DNA of 64,000 nucleotides from Io17-Chloro-G2 sp034428715 (GTDB lineage Bacteria; Chloroflexota; Dehalococcoidia; Lucifugimonadales; UBA3495): the NCBI GenBank assembly GCA_034428715.1, contig DAOUHE010000022.1:31194-95193 (forward strand). The letters are read 5' to 3'. Below, piece by piece: positions 27,078-35,794 of the stretch. Each line of letters begins with the position of its first letter. Position 1 is the first letter of the stretch. Below the pieces are notes generated by a model, which worked only from the letters and a program-made list of their open reading frames with translations, was not told the origin of the DNA and searched no databases. The translations under genes were made by a program, and so were the position numbers.

Positions 27078-27836
27078 TCAAGCGTACCGCAGCAACACAT
27101 CGGCCATCTCTTTGGGATTTTCCAGCATGACCTGATGGCAGGAATCTAACGGCAATATCTCAGCGCCGGGGAGCCGTTGGGCCATTCTCTCTTGGACCTC
27201 GGGAGGAAGCAGTCTATCCCGTGTCAATTCCACGTAGGTGACCGGACACGGCAGGACCGAATCTTCTGATTGAACCTTGGTCTTCAAAACCCTGGAAGGC
27301 AACGGTCCGAAAAACCCTAAGACCTCCACGACCTCCATGGGCCCCATTCCGTTGCAAAGGACAGAGCCGATCACCGCCTTGGGCAATCTCATGTCTTGGC
27401 CGGAGAGTATGCTTAAGCCATTCAGCAGGTTGAACGCTGTCCGGGTGCGCCGGGGTAATGCGCCCAACATATTCCTTTGATTTTGGGGGACGATCCCGGC
27501 CACCAATATCAGGCGCTTGGGCGGATCGGGCAACTGGGATGCCGCCTGAATGATCAGGCTTCCCGCAAACCCGTGGCCCACCATCACCAAATTTTTGAGG
27601 CCTTCACGTTCCACCGCCCGGGTAATGGCTTGGACGCATTCCTCCATACGGACCTGGGCAGTGTCCCCCCCCAAGTCGGCGCCGTGACCCGGCAGGTCCA
27701 GCGTATGTACCCGGTTGGCCCGCCGTGTGGCATATAGCCGTGGTGGATGCTCCACCGGCGCGGTCAGATGCCCCCAAACCTTTCCCCAAATCCAAGCGCC
27801 CTGCCCCGCGCCATGCACCAAAAGAAAATCACTCAT
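27078..27836 (-). CDS. Alpha/beta-hydrolase-fold protein lacking the nucleophile serine
   Basis: 252 aa. Oxyanion region LLVHGAGQGAWIWGKVW, HTLDLPGHGAD, the elbow LVMVGHGFAGSLI and the C-terminal His in DSCHQVMLENP fit the salicylate-esterase/hydroxynitrile-lyase-like group (pattern VHG...GAW.W, LPGHG, GHS.GG). At the nucleophile elbow the expected G-H-S-x-G reads G-H-G-F-A-G, so the catalytic Ser is Gly (codon GGG). The acid and His are still there. It may be a non-hydrolytic binder, a lyase, or an inactivated enzyme. Convergent with groEL. Confidence 0.72.
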   Translation of the reverse strand: MSDFLLVHGAGQGAWIWGKVWGHLTAPVEHPPRLYATRRANRVHTLDLPGHGADLGGDTAQVRMEECVQAITRAVEREGLKNLVMVGHGFAGSLIIQAASQLPDPPKRLILVAGIVPQNQRNMLGALPRRTRTAFNLLNGLSILSGQDMRLPKAVIGSVLCNGMGPMEVVEVLGFFGPLPSRVLKTKVQSEDSVLPCPVTYVELTRDRLLPPEVQERMAQRLPGAEILPLDSCHQVMLENPKEMADVLLRYA

Positions 27837-28188
27837 CCATTCTCACCGGTTTGCCCGGCGGCGCCAGCCGGTCTCCGGGCTTTATATTTTCCGGACCTTC
27901 CACAGGCTAAATCCAGACAAGAAGGCCCAAAAGCCCCGTTGTATCGCCTCATTAGCGCCTGCTCGAGGTGATCTCAGTCGAATGTCATTGCTTCGAAAAT
28001 ACGGGATTCGTTAACTAATGTCCTGCCGGTGGAAACCCATTTTCATGCTTGGTCGCGCCGGTGGCAACCGGCATGAACGATTCTGAGCAAAGCCAAGTAT
28101 CTGGTGTGGCGGGGGCGGCCCCTCCCTAGATTCTTCAGCCGCTTCGCTCCTTCAGAATGACATTATGTGAAATCAAATCGGCCGCGTT
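27837..28188. other. Intergenic region with hairpin and partial dispersed repeat
   Basis: 352 bp without a convincing gene. It contains a GCCGGT-GGCA-ACCGGC hairpin near 28052-28067, nested beside TTCATGC/GCATGAA, and one end of the dispersed repeat at 28125-28162. The hairpin may end transcription from selA, although it has no clear U-run. Confidence 0.4.
28125..28162 (-). repeat. Dispersed repeat, copy D (single end)
   Basis: Read on the minus strand it begins TGTCATTCTGAAGGAGCGAA and continues to GAAGAATCTAG, matching the first ~38 bases of copies A and B. The rest of the element is missing, so this is a truncated copy. It lies 27 bp beyond the selA stop. Confidence 0.6.
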
Positions 28189-29562
28189 CTATTGAGCCAG
28201 CGCCGATGACACCGCCGGCAAAAGGTCGTTCTCTTCATTTGGCATCACCGTCCGCGGGTCCAGCAAAACCCGGTCTTCTTCAACCCGGGCCACCACCGGC
28301 GGGTTCCACCGCCTTAGCCTTTCCATAACTCCGGCCGGGCCTCCCGTCGCGCCCGTGCAATCCAAGGCCAAAACCCAGGAAGCCAGGGTCTCTCCAGGCA
28401 GACTCCCTCCGCCAATGGCCGACCGGCTGGGTTCGACCTGGGCCGGGTTTTCCAGCCTGGACCGCCATCTGGTGGCGCGTTCCTTTATCTCCTCGGGCGG
28501 GGTTGAGATCATACGCCAAATGGGTATCTCAACCTCCGCTTCGCCTCGCAGGTAGTGCACCAATGTGGCGGTAAGAGCCGCCATGCTGAGCTTATCGATC
28601 CTGACCGCCCGGGCCAAGGGGTGCCGCGCCAAGCGGCTCACCAACTCCTCTTTGCCAGCCACGATCCCCGCCTGGGGCCCGCCCAGCAATTTATCTCCCG
28701 AGAAAAATACCAGACCAACCCCGGCGGCGATGCTTTCCTGGGGTGTAGGCTCGTGAGCCAGGCCGTAACGCTCGGTGGGCAACAAGCAGCCGCTGCCCTC
28801 GTCGTGCATCACCGCCACGCCGGTCCTTTCGCCCAGTTCCACCAGATCCCCCGGTTCCACCACCGCGGTGAACCCTTCGACGCGGAAGTTGCTGGCATGG
28901 ACCTTCAAGAAAGCGGCCGTGTTCTCCGTCACCGCTTGTTCGTAGTCCCGGAGGTAGGTCCGGTTGGTGGTCCCTATGTCCACCAGTTCGCCGCCGCTCT
29001 GACGGCATACATCAGGTATCCGGAACCCGCCACCAATCTCCACCGCCTCCGCCCGTGATACGACCACTTCTTTGCCGGAAGCCAATGCCGAAAGGCCCAG
29101 CAGCACGGCCGACGCATTGTTGTTTACGGCGAAGGCCGCCTCAGCGCCCGTTAACCGCCGGACCAACGTTTGCAGACGGGCCTGGCGTGAACCGCGGCGC
29201 CCGTCCGCAAGGTCCAGCTCCAGGTTGGTATACCCAGCCGCCACGTCCAGCATGGCCTGGGTGGCCGCCGGGCTCAAAGGCGCCCGTCCCAGGTTGGTAT
29301 GCAAAATGACGCCGGTGGCGTTGATCACCCTTCGAGGTTCCTGCCGGGTCATGCCGGCCAACTGGCTGGAAACGGCCTCTGCCACCATCTCGGCGGCCGG
29401 CGCGTCCTCTCCCCGGCGAATCCCGTCCCTGGCCAGGTCCAGCTCTTCCCGGACCAGGTCCACCAGCAATTCCCTCTGGTAGTTGCCGGCCACATCGGCC
29501 AGGGCTTCGCTGGCCAGAACACTGTTCACATTGGGCAAGTTACGAAATTGCTGAGATTGCAT
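28189..29562 (-). CDS. selA: L-seryl-tRNA(Sec) selenium transferase
   Basis: 457 aa, full length. PLP enzyme that converts seryl-tRNA(Sec) to selenocysteyl-tRNA(Sec) using selenophosphate. The N-terminal RNLPNVNSVLAS matches the SelA entry motif, RRVINATGVILHTNLGRAPLS and NNNASAVLLGLSALA are strongly conserved, and the PLP lysine is in FFSGDKLLGGPQAGI (Lys291). It is monocistronic here: no selB or selC adjoins it. It fits functionally with the UGA-containing selD at 59454-60500, whose product supplies selenophosphate. Confidence 0.95.
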   Translation of the reverse strand: MQSQQFRNLPNVNSVLASEALADVAGNYQRELLVDLVREELDLARDGIRRGEDAPAAEMVAEAVSSQLAGMTRQEPRRVINATGVILHTNLGRAPLSPAATQAMLDVAAGYTNLELDLADGRRGSRQARLQTLVRRLTGAEAAFAVNNNASAVLLGLSALASGKEVVVSRAEAVEIGGGFRIPDVCRQSGGELVDIGTTNRTYLRDYEQAVTENTAAFLKVHASNFRVEGFTAVVEPGDLVELGERTGVAVMHDEGSGCLLPTERYGLAHEPTPQESIAAGVGLVFFSGDKLLGGPQAGIVAGKEELVSRLARHPLARAVRIDKLSMAALTATLVHYLRGEAEVEIPIWRMISTPPEEIKERATRWRSRLENPAQVEPSRSAIGGGSLPGETLASWVLALDCTGATGGPAGVMERLRRWNPPVVARVEEDRVLLDPRTVMPNEENDLLPAVSSALAQ

Positions 29563-29887
29563 AGATACCGCGTTCCCGTTTGATACTGCTTTCCCGGCGC
29601 GTTTACCTTTTTACGGCCGGGCAACCATGCCTCAATGCCCCTGAAACGGCCTATATTCTAACATGGCTTGGGCGTGTTGCCCGTTGGCATTCGCGTCGCG
29701 GCCCTAGTGAAAAAACTGGCGGTGGATTCTTGTGACCGCTCACTTTAGTGCGATTCCGGCGGCGGAAATCTTCTTTCATTCGCCATCACGAAAGTATAAA
29801 ATTTTGGATAGCCCGCCCTGTCGCCTGATTCGGTTTTACCATAGTCTTGAACCCACCTTCCGCCAGTAAATTCCGAGAGGTAATCGA
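29563..29887. other. Intergenic region, divergent promoters expected
   Basis: 325 bp between the divergent selA and acyl-CoA dehydrogenase genes. I see no ORF with support, no tRNA and no repeat. GAGAGGT before ATG 29888 is the ribosome-binding site of the dehydrogenase. An AT-rich AAAGTATAAAATTTTGGATA at about 29791 is a plausible promoter area, without a clear -35. Confidence 0.35.
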
Positions 29888-31123
29888 ATGCCCGCTTCCC
29901 GATACACCACTCCCGAGCTGGACGCGCTGAAAAACACCATTCGCCAGATAGTCAAAGACGAATGTTTGCCCCTTGAGTCTGAATACCTGACCCATCCTCC
30001 CGAAGAAGGCGTCGACGACGGCGGACCCAGGGGCGTGGCTCAGTCTGTGTTGGGGATCGTGGGTAGCTTGGACCAAGCAAAATGGGACCGGTTAACTCGC
30101 ATCTCCAAAGAGACGGGCATCTACACCGCCTTCGTGCCCGAAGAGTATGGCGGTGGCGGAATGCGTGCCTTGGGGCACACCATGCTGGACGAAGAGATAC
30201 ACCGCAGCATTGTCCAGCTGCCTACCTCGCCTGTGCCTATGATGATGATCGGCGCTTGCACTCCCGAACAGGAGCAAAAGTACCTGTATCCCTCGATTCA
30301 GGGCGACCTATATTACGCCTTTGGCCAGACGGAGCCCCAGGCCGGGTCGGACCCCGGCGGTATGATGCAGACCCGGGCGGTGGCCGACGGCGACGACTGG
30401 GTCCTCAACGGCACGAAGATGTTCATCACCGGAGGCGCCACGGCCGACTTTCTGTTGGTGCAGGCGGTGACCGACCCCGAAAAGCGCCAGCGGGGCGGCA
30501 TAACCATGTTCATCATCGACAACCCCACTCTTGGAATGAGCTTTGAGCCGATCCGAATCTGGACCACACCCACCAAGTCACACCAACATTTCGTGTACTT
30601 GGACAACGTTCGCGTCCCCCAGACCCAGGTTCTGGGCGAAGTAGGCCAGGGCTTTTCCCTGGGCCAACAGTGGCTGGTCCATCACGACAGGATACTGAGG
30701 GGATCGATGGCATTGGGGATTTTGACGCGCGCTCTGGAAATGGCCATTGAGTGGGCCAAGCAACGGGTGACCTACGGACGCCCCATCGCCGACCGGCAGG
30801 CAATTCAATGGATGTTGACAGACGTTTACGTGGACATCATGAACCTGAGGGCCTTGACCCGGGAGACGGCCGCACGGGCCGATGACGGGGAAGACGTGCG
30901 GGTGGAAGCGTCGATGATCAAATATTGCGCCGGCGAGTGGGGTTGGCGGAGCATCGACAAGATCATGCAGGTGTTCGGCGGGCTGGGAGAGAGCCTCGAC
31001 ATGCCCATTGCCCACTGGTATCTGCTATTGCGCCACGCTCGCATCGGAGGCGGAACTTCGGAGATCCACAAGTTCGTGATGTCCCGGGCCCTGTTGGACG
31101 GCCGGGTTTCGTTCCAAGGGTAA
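29888..31123 (+). CDS. Acyl-CoA dehydrogenase family protein
   Basis: 411 aa. FAD flavoprotein that introduces the alpha,beta double bond into acyl-CoAs. FGQTEPQAGSDPGGMMQTRAV (FAD/substrate loop), WVLNGTKMFITGGATADFLLV, the helical C-domain with YGRPIADRQAIQWMLTDVYV, and the final MQVFGGLGESLDMPIAHWYLLLRHARIGGGTSEIHKFVMSR are characteristic. The final block is shown in pieces: VFGGLGES and IGGGTSEIHK. The position of the catalytic Glu was not resolved. The stop codon is part of the 13-bp tandem array that follows. No beta-oxidation partner is adjacent. Confidence 0.92.
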   Translation: MPASRYTTPELDALKNTIRQIVKDECLPLESEYLTHPPEEGVDDGGPRGVAQSVLGIVGSLDQAKWDRLTRISKETGIYTAFVPEEYGGGGMRALGHTMLDEEIHRSIVQLPTSPVPMMMIGACTPEQEQKYLYPSIQGDLYYAFGQTEPQAGSDPGGMMQTRAVADGDDWVLNGTKMFITGGATADFLLVQAVTDPEKRQRGGITMFIIDNPTLGMSFEPIRIWTTPTKSHQHFVYLDNVRVPQTQVLGEVGQGFSLGQQWLVHHDRILRGSMALGILTRALEMAIEWAKQRVTYGRPIADRQAIQWMLTDVYVDIMNLRALTRETAARADDGEDVRVEASMIKYCAGEWGWRSIDKIMQVFGGLGESLDMPIAHWYLLLRHARIGGGTSEIHKFVMSRALLDGRVSFQG

Positions 31124-31230
31124 GCGCCAAGGGTAAGCGCCAAGGGTAAGAGCCAAGGGTAAGCGCCAATGGTAAGCGCCAAGAATAAGCGTCAAGGATA
31201 AGCGTCAAGGGTAAGCGCCAAGGGTAAGAG
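31114..31230 (+). repeat. 13-bp tandem repeat array, nine copies
   Basis: Unit CCAAGGGTAAGCG, nine copies end to end (31114-31126, then every 13 bp to 31230), with one to three changes in copies 5-8 and GAG for GCG in copies 3 and 9. The first copy encodes the last residues and TAA stop of the acyl-CoA dehydrogenase, and the array ends 9 bp before the sigma-factor GTG. The unit contains TAAG, so every copy puts a stop in one frame, rotating because 13 is not a multiple of three. No CRISPR-like spacers. Confidence 0.93.
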
Positions 31231-31239
31231 TCTAGACAG

Positions 31240-31866
31240 GTGAAACATCCCGAGACAACCATCACCCATGATCCCCTGCTGGTCCAGGACCGGAGCGGCC
31301 AGACCAGTTGCTTCAACTGCATAATCGAGACGTGCCAGACCCAGGCATATAATCTGGCCCGCCGGATCCTGGACGATTGGTCCCTGGCGGAAGATGCTAT
31401 GCAGGAAGCCCTGGTGTCGGCCTACCGCGCCTTTCCACGGTTCCGGGGCGACAACCTGGCCGCGTGGTTGATGCGCATCGTGGCCAACCGGTGCCGCGAC
31501 ATGCTGCGCTCCCAAAGGGCCCGCCCAACACTGCCTCTGGACCCCGTGGCTAGCGATTCCGATGACCCGGATTCAATCCCATCGGCACTAAACATACCGT
31601 CTGCCGATGAGTCACCCGAAGACCACGCCGAAAGGGGCGACCTTAACCGGGCGATCCAAGCGGGATTGAACACGCTTCCCCAGGAACAACGGCTGGCGGT
31701 GCTTTTGGTAGACGTTCAGGGGTTTAGTTACGAGGAAGCTAGTTTATCCATGGATTGTTCCCTGGGTACGGTGAAATCAAGGGTAAGCCGGGGCCGAAGC
31801 GGCCTAAGAGACTATCTTCGCCAGCAAGGGGAACTTCTGCCCTCCCAGTTCCGTCAAGGGGATTAG
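31240..31866 (+). CDS. ECF-type RNA polymerase sigma factor
   Basis: 208 aa, GTG start. Region 2: AYNLARRILDDWSLAEDAMQEALVSAYRAFPRFRG with the core-binding/-10 motif (DAMQEALVSAYRAF) and WLMRIVANRCRDMLRS. Region 4: LNTLPQEQRLAVLLVDVQGFSYEEASLSMDCSLGTVKSRVSRGRSGLRDYL, the -35-binding helix-turn-helix. An acidic Pro/Ser linker separates them. An extra N-terminal ~30 residues carries CFNC. It is followed 4 bp later by a membrane protein with a degenerate zinc-finger anti-sigma head, a typical sigma/anti-sigma couple. Residue blocks are named over positions ~35-75 and ~145-195. Confidence 0.92.
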   Translation: MKHPETTITHDPLLVQDRSGQTSCFNCIIETCQTQAYNLARRILDDWSLAEDAMQEALVSAYRAFPRFRGDNLAAWLMRIVANRCRDMLRSQRARPTLPLDPVASDSDDPDSIPSALNIPSADESPEDHAERGDLNRAIQAGLNTLPQEQRLAVLLVDVQGFSYEEASLSMDCSLGTVKSRVSRGRSGLRDYLRQQGELLPSQFRQGD

Positions 31867-31870
31867 AGGC

Positions 31871-33019
31871 ATGGGAATATTCGGATTGGGACATAGGCAC
31901 ATCTCGCCGGAGACTTTCACCGGGTACCTGGACGGCCGGTTGCGGCCCCAGACCAGAGAAAGGTTAGATAGGGTCATGGCCGGTTGCTCCGATTGCCGCC
32001 TGGAGATGGAGAGTCTCCGGGATACGGTAGCCATGCTGCGCCAACTGCCCGTGATAACTCCCCGGCGCAGTTTCGTCATGTCCGGTGCGCCGCAACCGGT
32101 ACCCCAAATGATCCAACAAGCGCGGCCCATCTCCCCATTCCGGGTACCCCAATGGGCTTACGCCGGCGCCGCTTCCCTGGCCGCCTTGGCCCTGGCCGTG
32201 CTGGTTTCCGTGGATGCTTCTGGTCTGGTGTCCCCAGACCTACCGAACACCGCGATCTCGAGGCAATCAGAAAAAATCCCCACCACGGCCGAATCCGAAG
32301 CCTTGACCCCGGAGACCGCCGGCGCAAAGGACAGCACCCAGGGTGAAACGCCTCGTCAACCCGCCGAGGCCCTGTCTATTCAGGTCGAGTCGGAAACAAT
32401 CGTGGAAGCCCCGGCTACAGCCGAACCGCAGGCCCAAGCGGCCGCCGTGGCTGAGATGCAAGCCCAGGTACCCCAGGCGGCTGAGCCACAAGCCGAAGCT
32501 CCCGCCGTGACTGAGTTGAGGGCCCAAGCACCCCGGCCAACAGAATTACAAGGCGCAGCTCCGGCCGCGGCTGAGATGCAAGCCCAGGCACCCCAGGCAG
32601 CCGTGTTGCAAGCGGAGGCAGCTACCCAAAAGACCCTGGAATCCCAGGCGGATCAGTCTAAAGTGGATCAGTCTCAAAAGGTGGAGGAACCGGCGGTTAC
32701 ATCCGTCCTGCGGAAACAATCCGGGCGGCCAACTACGCCAGAAACCACCCCCGTTCAACTGGAGCAAGCATCGGACGCCCAGCCGGAGCCGGCGGAAGTC
32801 TTGCCGTTGCCCACGGTGGTGTCAGATGGGGCAACGTCAGAGCCAGCCCAGGTCCAAAACCAGGCCCAAACAACACCCATCACGGCCGACGAACAGGCAG
32901 GCCCCGTATCTCCGGGAACTCCGTTAGTATGGCGGGTGTTAGAAGGGGTGGCGGCGGTGTCGTTCCTGATATTGGCGTCGGTGTTCTTTTTGACGCGCCG
33001 TGCTGCCCGCCGTTTCTGA
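31871..33019 (+). CDS. Putative anti-sigma factor, membrane protein with 10-residue repeats
   Basis: 382 aa. The N-terminal HISPETFTGYLDGRL and GCSDCRLE resemble the anti-sigma zinc finger (H...H...C..C), but the His four residues before the CxxC is replaced by Val. A transmembrane helix (WAYAGAASLAALALAVLVS) lies at about 96-114, then a long Ala/Gln/Glu/Pro region with about seven 10-residue repeats (AEMQAQAPQA-like) and a second helix at the very end (VAAVSFLILASVFFLTRR). It probably holds the upstream sigma factor at the membrane; the repeat region would lie outside. The missing His is unusual. Confidence 0.75.
   Translation: MGIFGLGHRHISPETFTGYLDGRLRPQTRERLDRVMAGCSDCRLEMESLRDTVAMLRQLPVITPRRSFVMSGAPQPVPQMIQQARPISPFRVPQWAYAGAASLAALALAVLVSVDASGLVSPDLPNTAISRQSEKIPTTAESEALTPETAGAKDSTQGETPRQPAEALSIQVESETIVEAPATAEPQAQAAAVAEMQAQVPQAAEPQAEAPAVTELRAQAPRPTELQGAAPAAAEMQAQAPQAAVLQAEAATQKTLESQADQSKVDQSQKVEEPAVTSVLRKQSGRPTTPETTPVQLEQASDAQPEPAEVLPLPTVVSDGATSEPAQVQNQAQTTPITADEQAGPVSPGTPLVWRVLEGVAAVSFLILASVFFLTRRAARRF
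32420..32629 (+). repeat. 30-bp coding repeats in the anti-sigma gene
   Basis: Seven in-frame units of about 30 bp encode AEPQAQAAAV, AEMQAQVPQA, AEPQAEAPAV, TELRAQAPRP, TELQGAAPAA, AEMQAQAPQA and AVLQAEAATQ. The protein pattern is conserved better than the DNA. A Pro/Ala-rich linker of this kind is likely extended. Confidence 0.75.
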
Positions 33020-33300
33020 CCGCTGCATCGGCGGCCACAACGGCGACGGGACTCCGACGACATCTGGCCCACCTAAATCCTCAGCCAAAATTCGGACCTT
33101 AATGAACCGCCCGCGTGTCCTGTTCACTAATTTTCCACACCCGCTGCCGGGCTTAGTCGGGTTCAAATACCCCTAAGGAACTTTTCCGGCAAACGTTCCG
33201 TCTTTATAACAGACAACGGGTCGAACAACTGAAAATATCCAGATGACGGCAGATATGCCCACCATACCCATAGGACCCCGCGAAAGGACAGGAGAATGAA

Positions 33301-34353
33301 ATGACCAGGAAGATCACCCAAGGAAGAGGAATATTCGCCCTAATGGCACTGGCTATTGGAATGCTATTTCTGCTGGCCTGTACCAGCCAGCCCGCTCCCG
33401 CCGGCGGCGAAGCCCAACCGTCGGCAAACCAAAATAGAATAGGGGCGGAGTTAGTTAGCTTATTGTCCGAACAGAGTGCTCCGGGGTTACGGGCCGGTTA
33501 CTCCGGAACTCAGAATGGAAACACCGGGGTTTGGGTCAGCGGAACCGGCGAGGCCACCGCCAAACCGGACCTTGCCATTCTGAACATGGGCGTGGAAGCT
33601 ATGGCCAAAACCGTCAGCGAATCCCGCTCCCAAGCCGCCGAAGCCATGGCGGCAACCATCGCCGATCTGCAAGAGGAAGGCGTGGCCTTGGACGACATTC
33701 AAACCAGGACCTTCAACATTTCCCCCCGGTACACCCGGCACGAGGTTACCAGGTGCCCATCTAAAACACAGGACACATCTACCTCAAGCCAGCGCGTCCT
33801 CACAGAAGGTACAGTTGGGTCTACCCGGCATGCCCTCCCATTAGACGAAGCCAGAGTGGCCGTAGCTCCCCTGCCTGGAGGACCGGTGATAGAATCGTTC
33901 CCTTCCAGGCAAAACTGCTACAAGGAATTCGAACAGGTTTTGCTGGGATTCCAGGTCACCAACCAGTTGACCGTAAAGGTCCGCGACCTGGATAACGTGG
34001 GACAGATCATTGACCGGACCACCGACGCCGGCGGAGACCTGACCAGGTTCCAAAACGTCAGCTTCACCTTTGAGGACTCCAAGGGACTGGAAGATCAAGC
34101 CAGGGAATCGGCGGTGAAGGACATGATGGCCAAGGCCGAGCAGGTGGCATCAGTGGCCGGCGTGGAATTGGGCATGTTGGTATACGTCACCGAGACGGGA
34201 CGTCCGGCGCCCGTCTCGTTTGACACCTCCCGGATGATGATAGCCAAGGCCGAGTCGGTCCCCACCACCATCCTAAGCGGGGAAATGAAGGTTTCGATCA
34301 CCGTACAGGGCGTATTTGAGATAGCGGGGGTTCAGACAATGATCATAAGTTAG
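33301..34353 (+). CDS. SIMPL (DUF541) domain lipoprotein
   Basis: 350 aa. AGGAG precedes ATG by 8 bp. Signal peptide with lipobox LLAC (Cys at about residue 27). GVWVSGTGEATAKPDLAILNMGVE begins the SIMPL domain, and VKDMMAKAEQVASVAGVELGMLVYVTE and ISITVQGVFEI-like strands close it (VSITVQGVFEI). SIMPL proteins are secreted or periplasmic with loosely defined roles in stress and signalling. An insertion with two Cys (RCPSKTQ... and RQNCYKEF) splits the domain, possibly a disulfide. The 281 bp upstream hold no gene. A terminator follows. Confidence 0.85.
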   Translation: MTRKITQGRGIFALMALAIGMLFLLACTSQPAPAGGEAQPSANQNRIGAELVSLLSEQSAPGLRAGYSGTQNGNTGVWVSGTGEATAKPDLAILNMGVEAMAKTVSESRSQAAEAMAATIADLQEEGVALDDIQTRTFNISPRYTRHEVTRCPSKTQDTSTSSQRVLTEGTVGSTRHALPLDEARVAVAPLPGGPVIESFPSRQNCYKEFEQVLLGFQVTNQLTVKVRDLDNVGQIIDRTTDAGGDLTRFQNVSFTFEDSKGLEDQARESAVKDMMAKAEQVASVAGVELGMLVYVTETGRPAPVSFDTSRMMIAKAESVPTTILSGEMKVSITVQGVFEIAGVQTMIIS

Positions 34354-34657
34354 ACCTTGCGCGGAAGATATCTGGAAACGGCGGGGATCGTCTAGATGGA
34401 GGCCAACCGGCCAAACCTGGAAACGCCTCCCAGAACCCCCGGCCTCTCATTGCGAGGCGCCGGGGGTTTGTCTTTTATTTACCCGATCTAGAGATCTCCT
34501 GCCGGGGATTGGTAGAATTTTTCTAAGTCGGCCTCAAACTGGGTAGTTTCGAAGTGTATCCTCTAAGCGAATATCTTTGTAAGATAAAAACACTGATTTG
34601 CCCGAACAGGCTGGTCTGGGTCTATGGCCAGTCCCGATCTTCTTAGGGTAGGCCCGA
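34354..34657. other. Intergenic region before ribD: terminator, no riboswitch seen
   Basis: 304 bp. The first half holds the terminator at 34434-34477. I looked for the FMN riboswitch core in the second half, because rib operons often carry one, and found none. TATCTTTGTAAGATA at about 34571 is a weak dyad. No ORF. Confidence 0.4.
34434..34477 (+). terminator. Rho-independent terminator after the SIMPL gene
   Basis: AACCCCCGGC (34434-34443) pairs with GCCGGGGGTT (34459-34468), with an inner CTC/GAG, and is followed by TGTCTTTT. It is very GC-rich and stable, 80 bp after the stop. Confidence 0.82.
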
Positions 34658-35785
34658 ATGAATATACCGCCAATGGTCCGGGCCATCGAATTGGCCCGCC
34701 AGGCCCAGGGGTCCACTAGCCCAAACCCATCGGTGGGGGCAGTGGTGGTCAAAGATGGTGTCGTATTGGGCGAGGGCTTCACCATGCCGCCGGGGGGAAA
34801 CCACGCCGAGATCGGGGCCTTGCGCCAGGCCGGAGACGCATCCCAAGGCGCAGACCTTTACACCACCCTGGAGCCCTGTTGCACCCAGGGCCGCACACCT
34901 CCGTGCACCCGGGCAATCTTCGCCGCGGGTATACGCCGGGTCTATGTGGCGGCCATCGACCCGAATCCTCAGGTGTCAGGAGGAGGGATCGCCGAATTGC
35001 GTACCAGGGGCATCCAGGTGGAAACATCCCATGGGGAAGACGCAGCCGAGGCCGCCGAGCTTTACGAAGCCTTCGCCAAACACATCACCACCGGCTTACC
35101 TTTCGTGACCGCCAAATTCGCCATGAGCCTGGACGGCAAGATCGCCACCCACACCGGAGACTCCAAATGGGTGACGGGGACCGAAGCCCGGGGCCTGGTG
35201 CAGCAGATGCGCAAGGAAGCCGACGCGATCATGGTAGGCATCAACACTGTCCTGGCCGACGACCCCCAATTAACCGCCAGGGATTCTTCTGGGTGTCCTC
35301 TCAACCGCCAGCCGGTGCGCGTGGTGCTTGACACCAATTGCCGCATGCCATCCAACGCACGCATGCTGGCGGAACCGGGCCAAACCATCATCGCCGTTTC
35401 TTCCGCAACAACAACCACCAAGACCTCACGGCTAGAGGGAGCTGGAGCCGAGATCGTGGCCTGCGCCACGGGGCCGGACGACAGGGTCGACCCTTCGGAG
35501 TTGCTGGCTGAACTTGGCCGCCGGAGAATCGTGAACCTCCTGGTGGAAGGCGGGGGCACGGTGTTAGGATCGCTGTTTGACGCCCATCAAGTCGATAAAG
35601 TGTACGCGTTTATCGCGCCGGTCATCATAGGCGGAAGCCAAGCCGCGTCGCCGGTGGAAGGCCAGGGAAGCTCAGTAATGTCCCAGGCCTGGCGCTTGGA
35701 ACGAGTCCGGATGCGCCCGGTGGGAGACGATTGGTTGGTAACCGGGTATCCTAAAGTAGATGACGCCCAGGACGGCTTAGCGTAA
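34658..35785 (+). CDS. ribD: Bifunctional riboflavin deaminase/reductase
   Basis: 375 aa. The N-terminal cytidine-deaminase-like domain has zinc ligands in NHAEIGALRQAG and LEPCCTQGRTPPCTRAI; the C-terminal NADPH reductase domain has FAMSLDGKIATHTGDSKWVTG and LLVEGGGTVLGSLF. It catalyses two steps in making the pyrimidine precursor of riboflavin. First gene of a ribD-ribE-ribBA operon, 9 bp before ribE. All catalytic motifs look intact. Confidence 0.96.
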   Translation: MNIPPMVRAIELARQAQGSTSPNPSVGAVVVKDGVVLGEGFTMPPGGNHAEIGALRQAGDASQGADLYTTLEPCCTQGRTPPCTRAIFAAGIRRVYVAAIDPNPQVSGGGIAELRTRGIQVETSHGEDAAEAAELYEAFAKHITTGLPFVTAKFAMSLDGKIATHTGDSKWVTGTEARGLVQQMRKEADAIMVGINTVLADDPQLTARDSSGCPLNRQPVRVVLDTNCRMPSNARMLAEPGQTIIAVSSATTTTKTSRLEGAGAEIVACATGPDDRVDPSELLAELGRRRIVNLLVEGGGTVLGSLFDAHQVDKVYAFIAPVIIGGSQAASPVEGQGSSVMSQAWRLERVRMRPVGDDWLVTGYPKVDDAQDGLA

Positions 35786-35794
35786 GGAGCTGAT

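Noticed and set aside
31114..31230. Repeat array as a possible CRISPR
   Set aside because: Units are 13 bp and directly adjacent with no spacers.
30826..31515. Minus-strand ORFs with LALTLGAYPW-type repeats
   Set aside because: These are translations of the 13-bp array on the wrong strand and overlap well-supported genes.
33150..33185. GGGTTCAAATACCC looks like a tRNA T-arm
   Set aside because: No matching acceptor stem, anticodon arm or D-arm could be found in the preceding 90 bases.
34480..34657. FMN riboswitch before ribD
   Set aside because: The conserved core (AGGGGC...ACCGGCGGT type) is absent.
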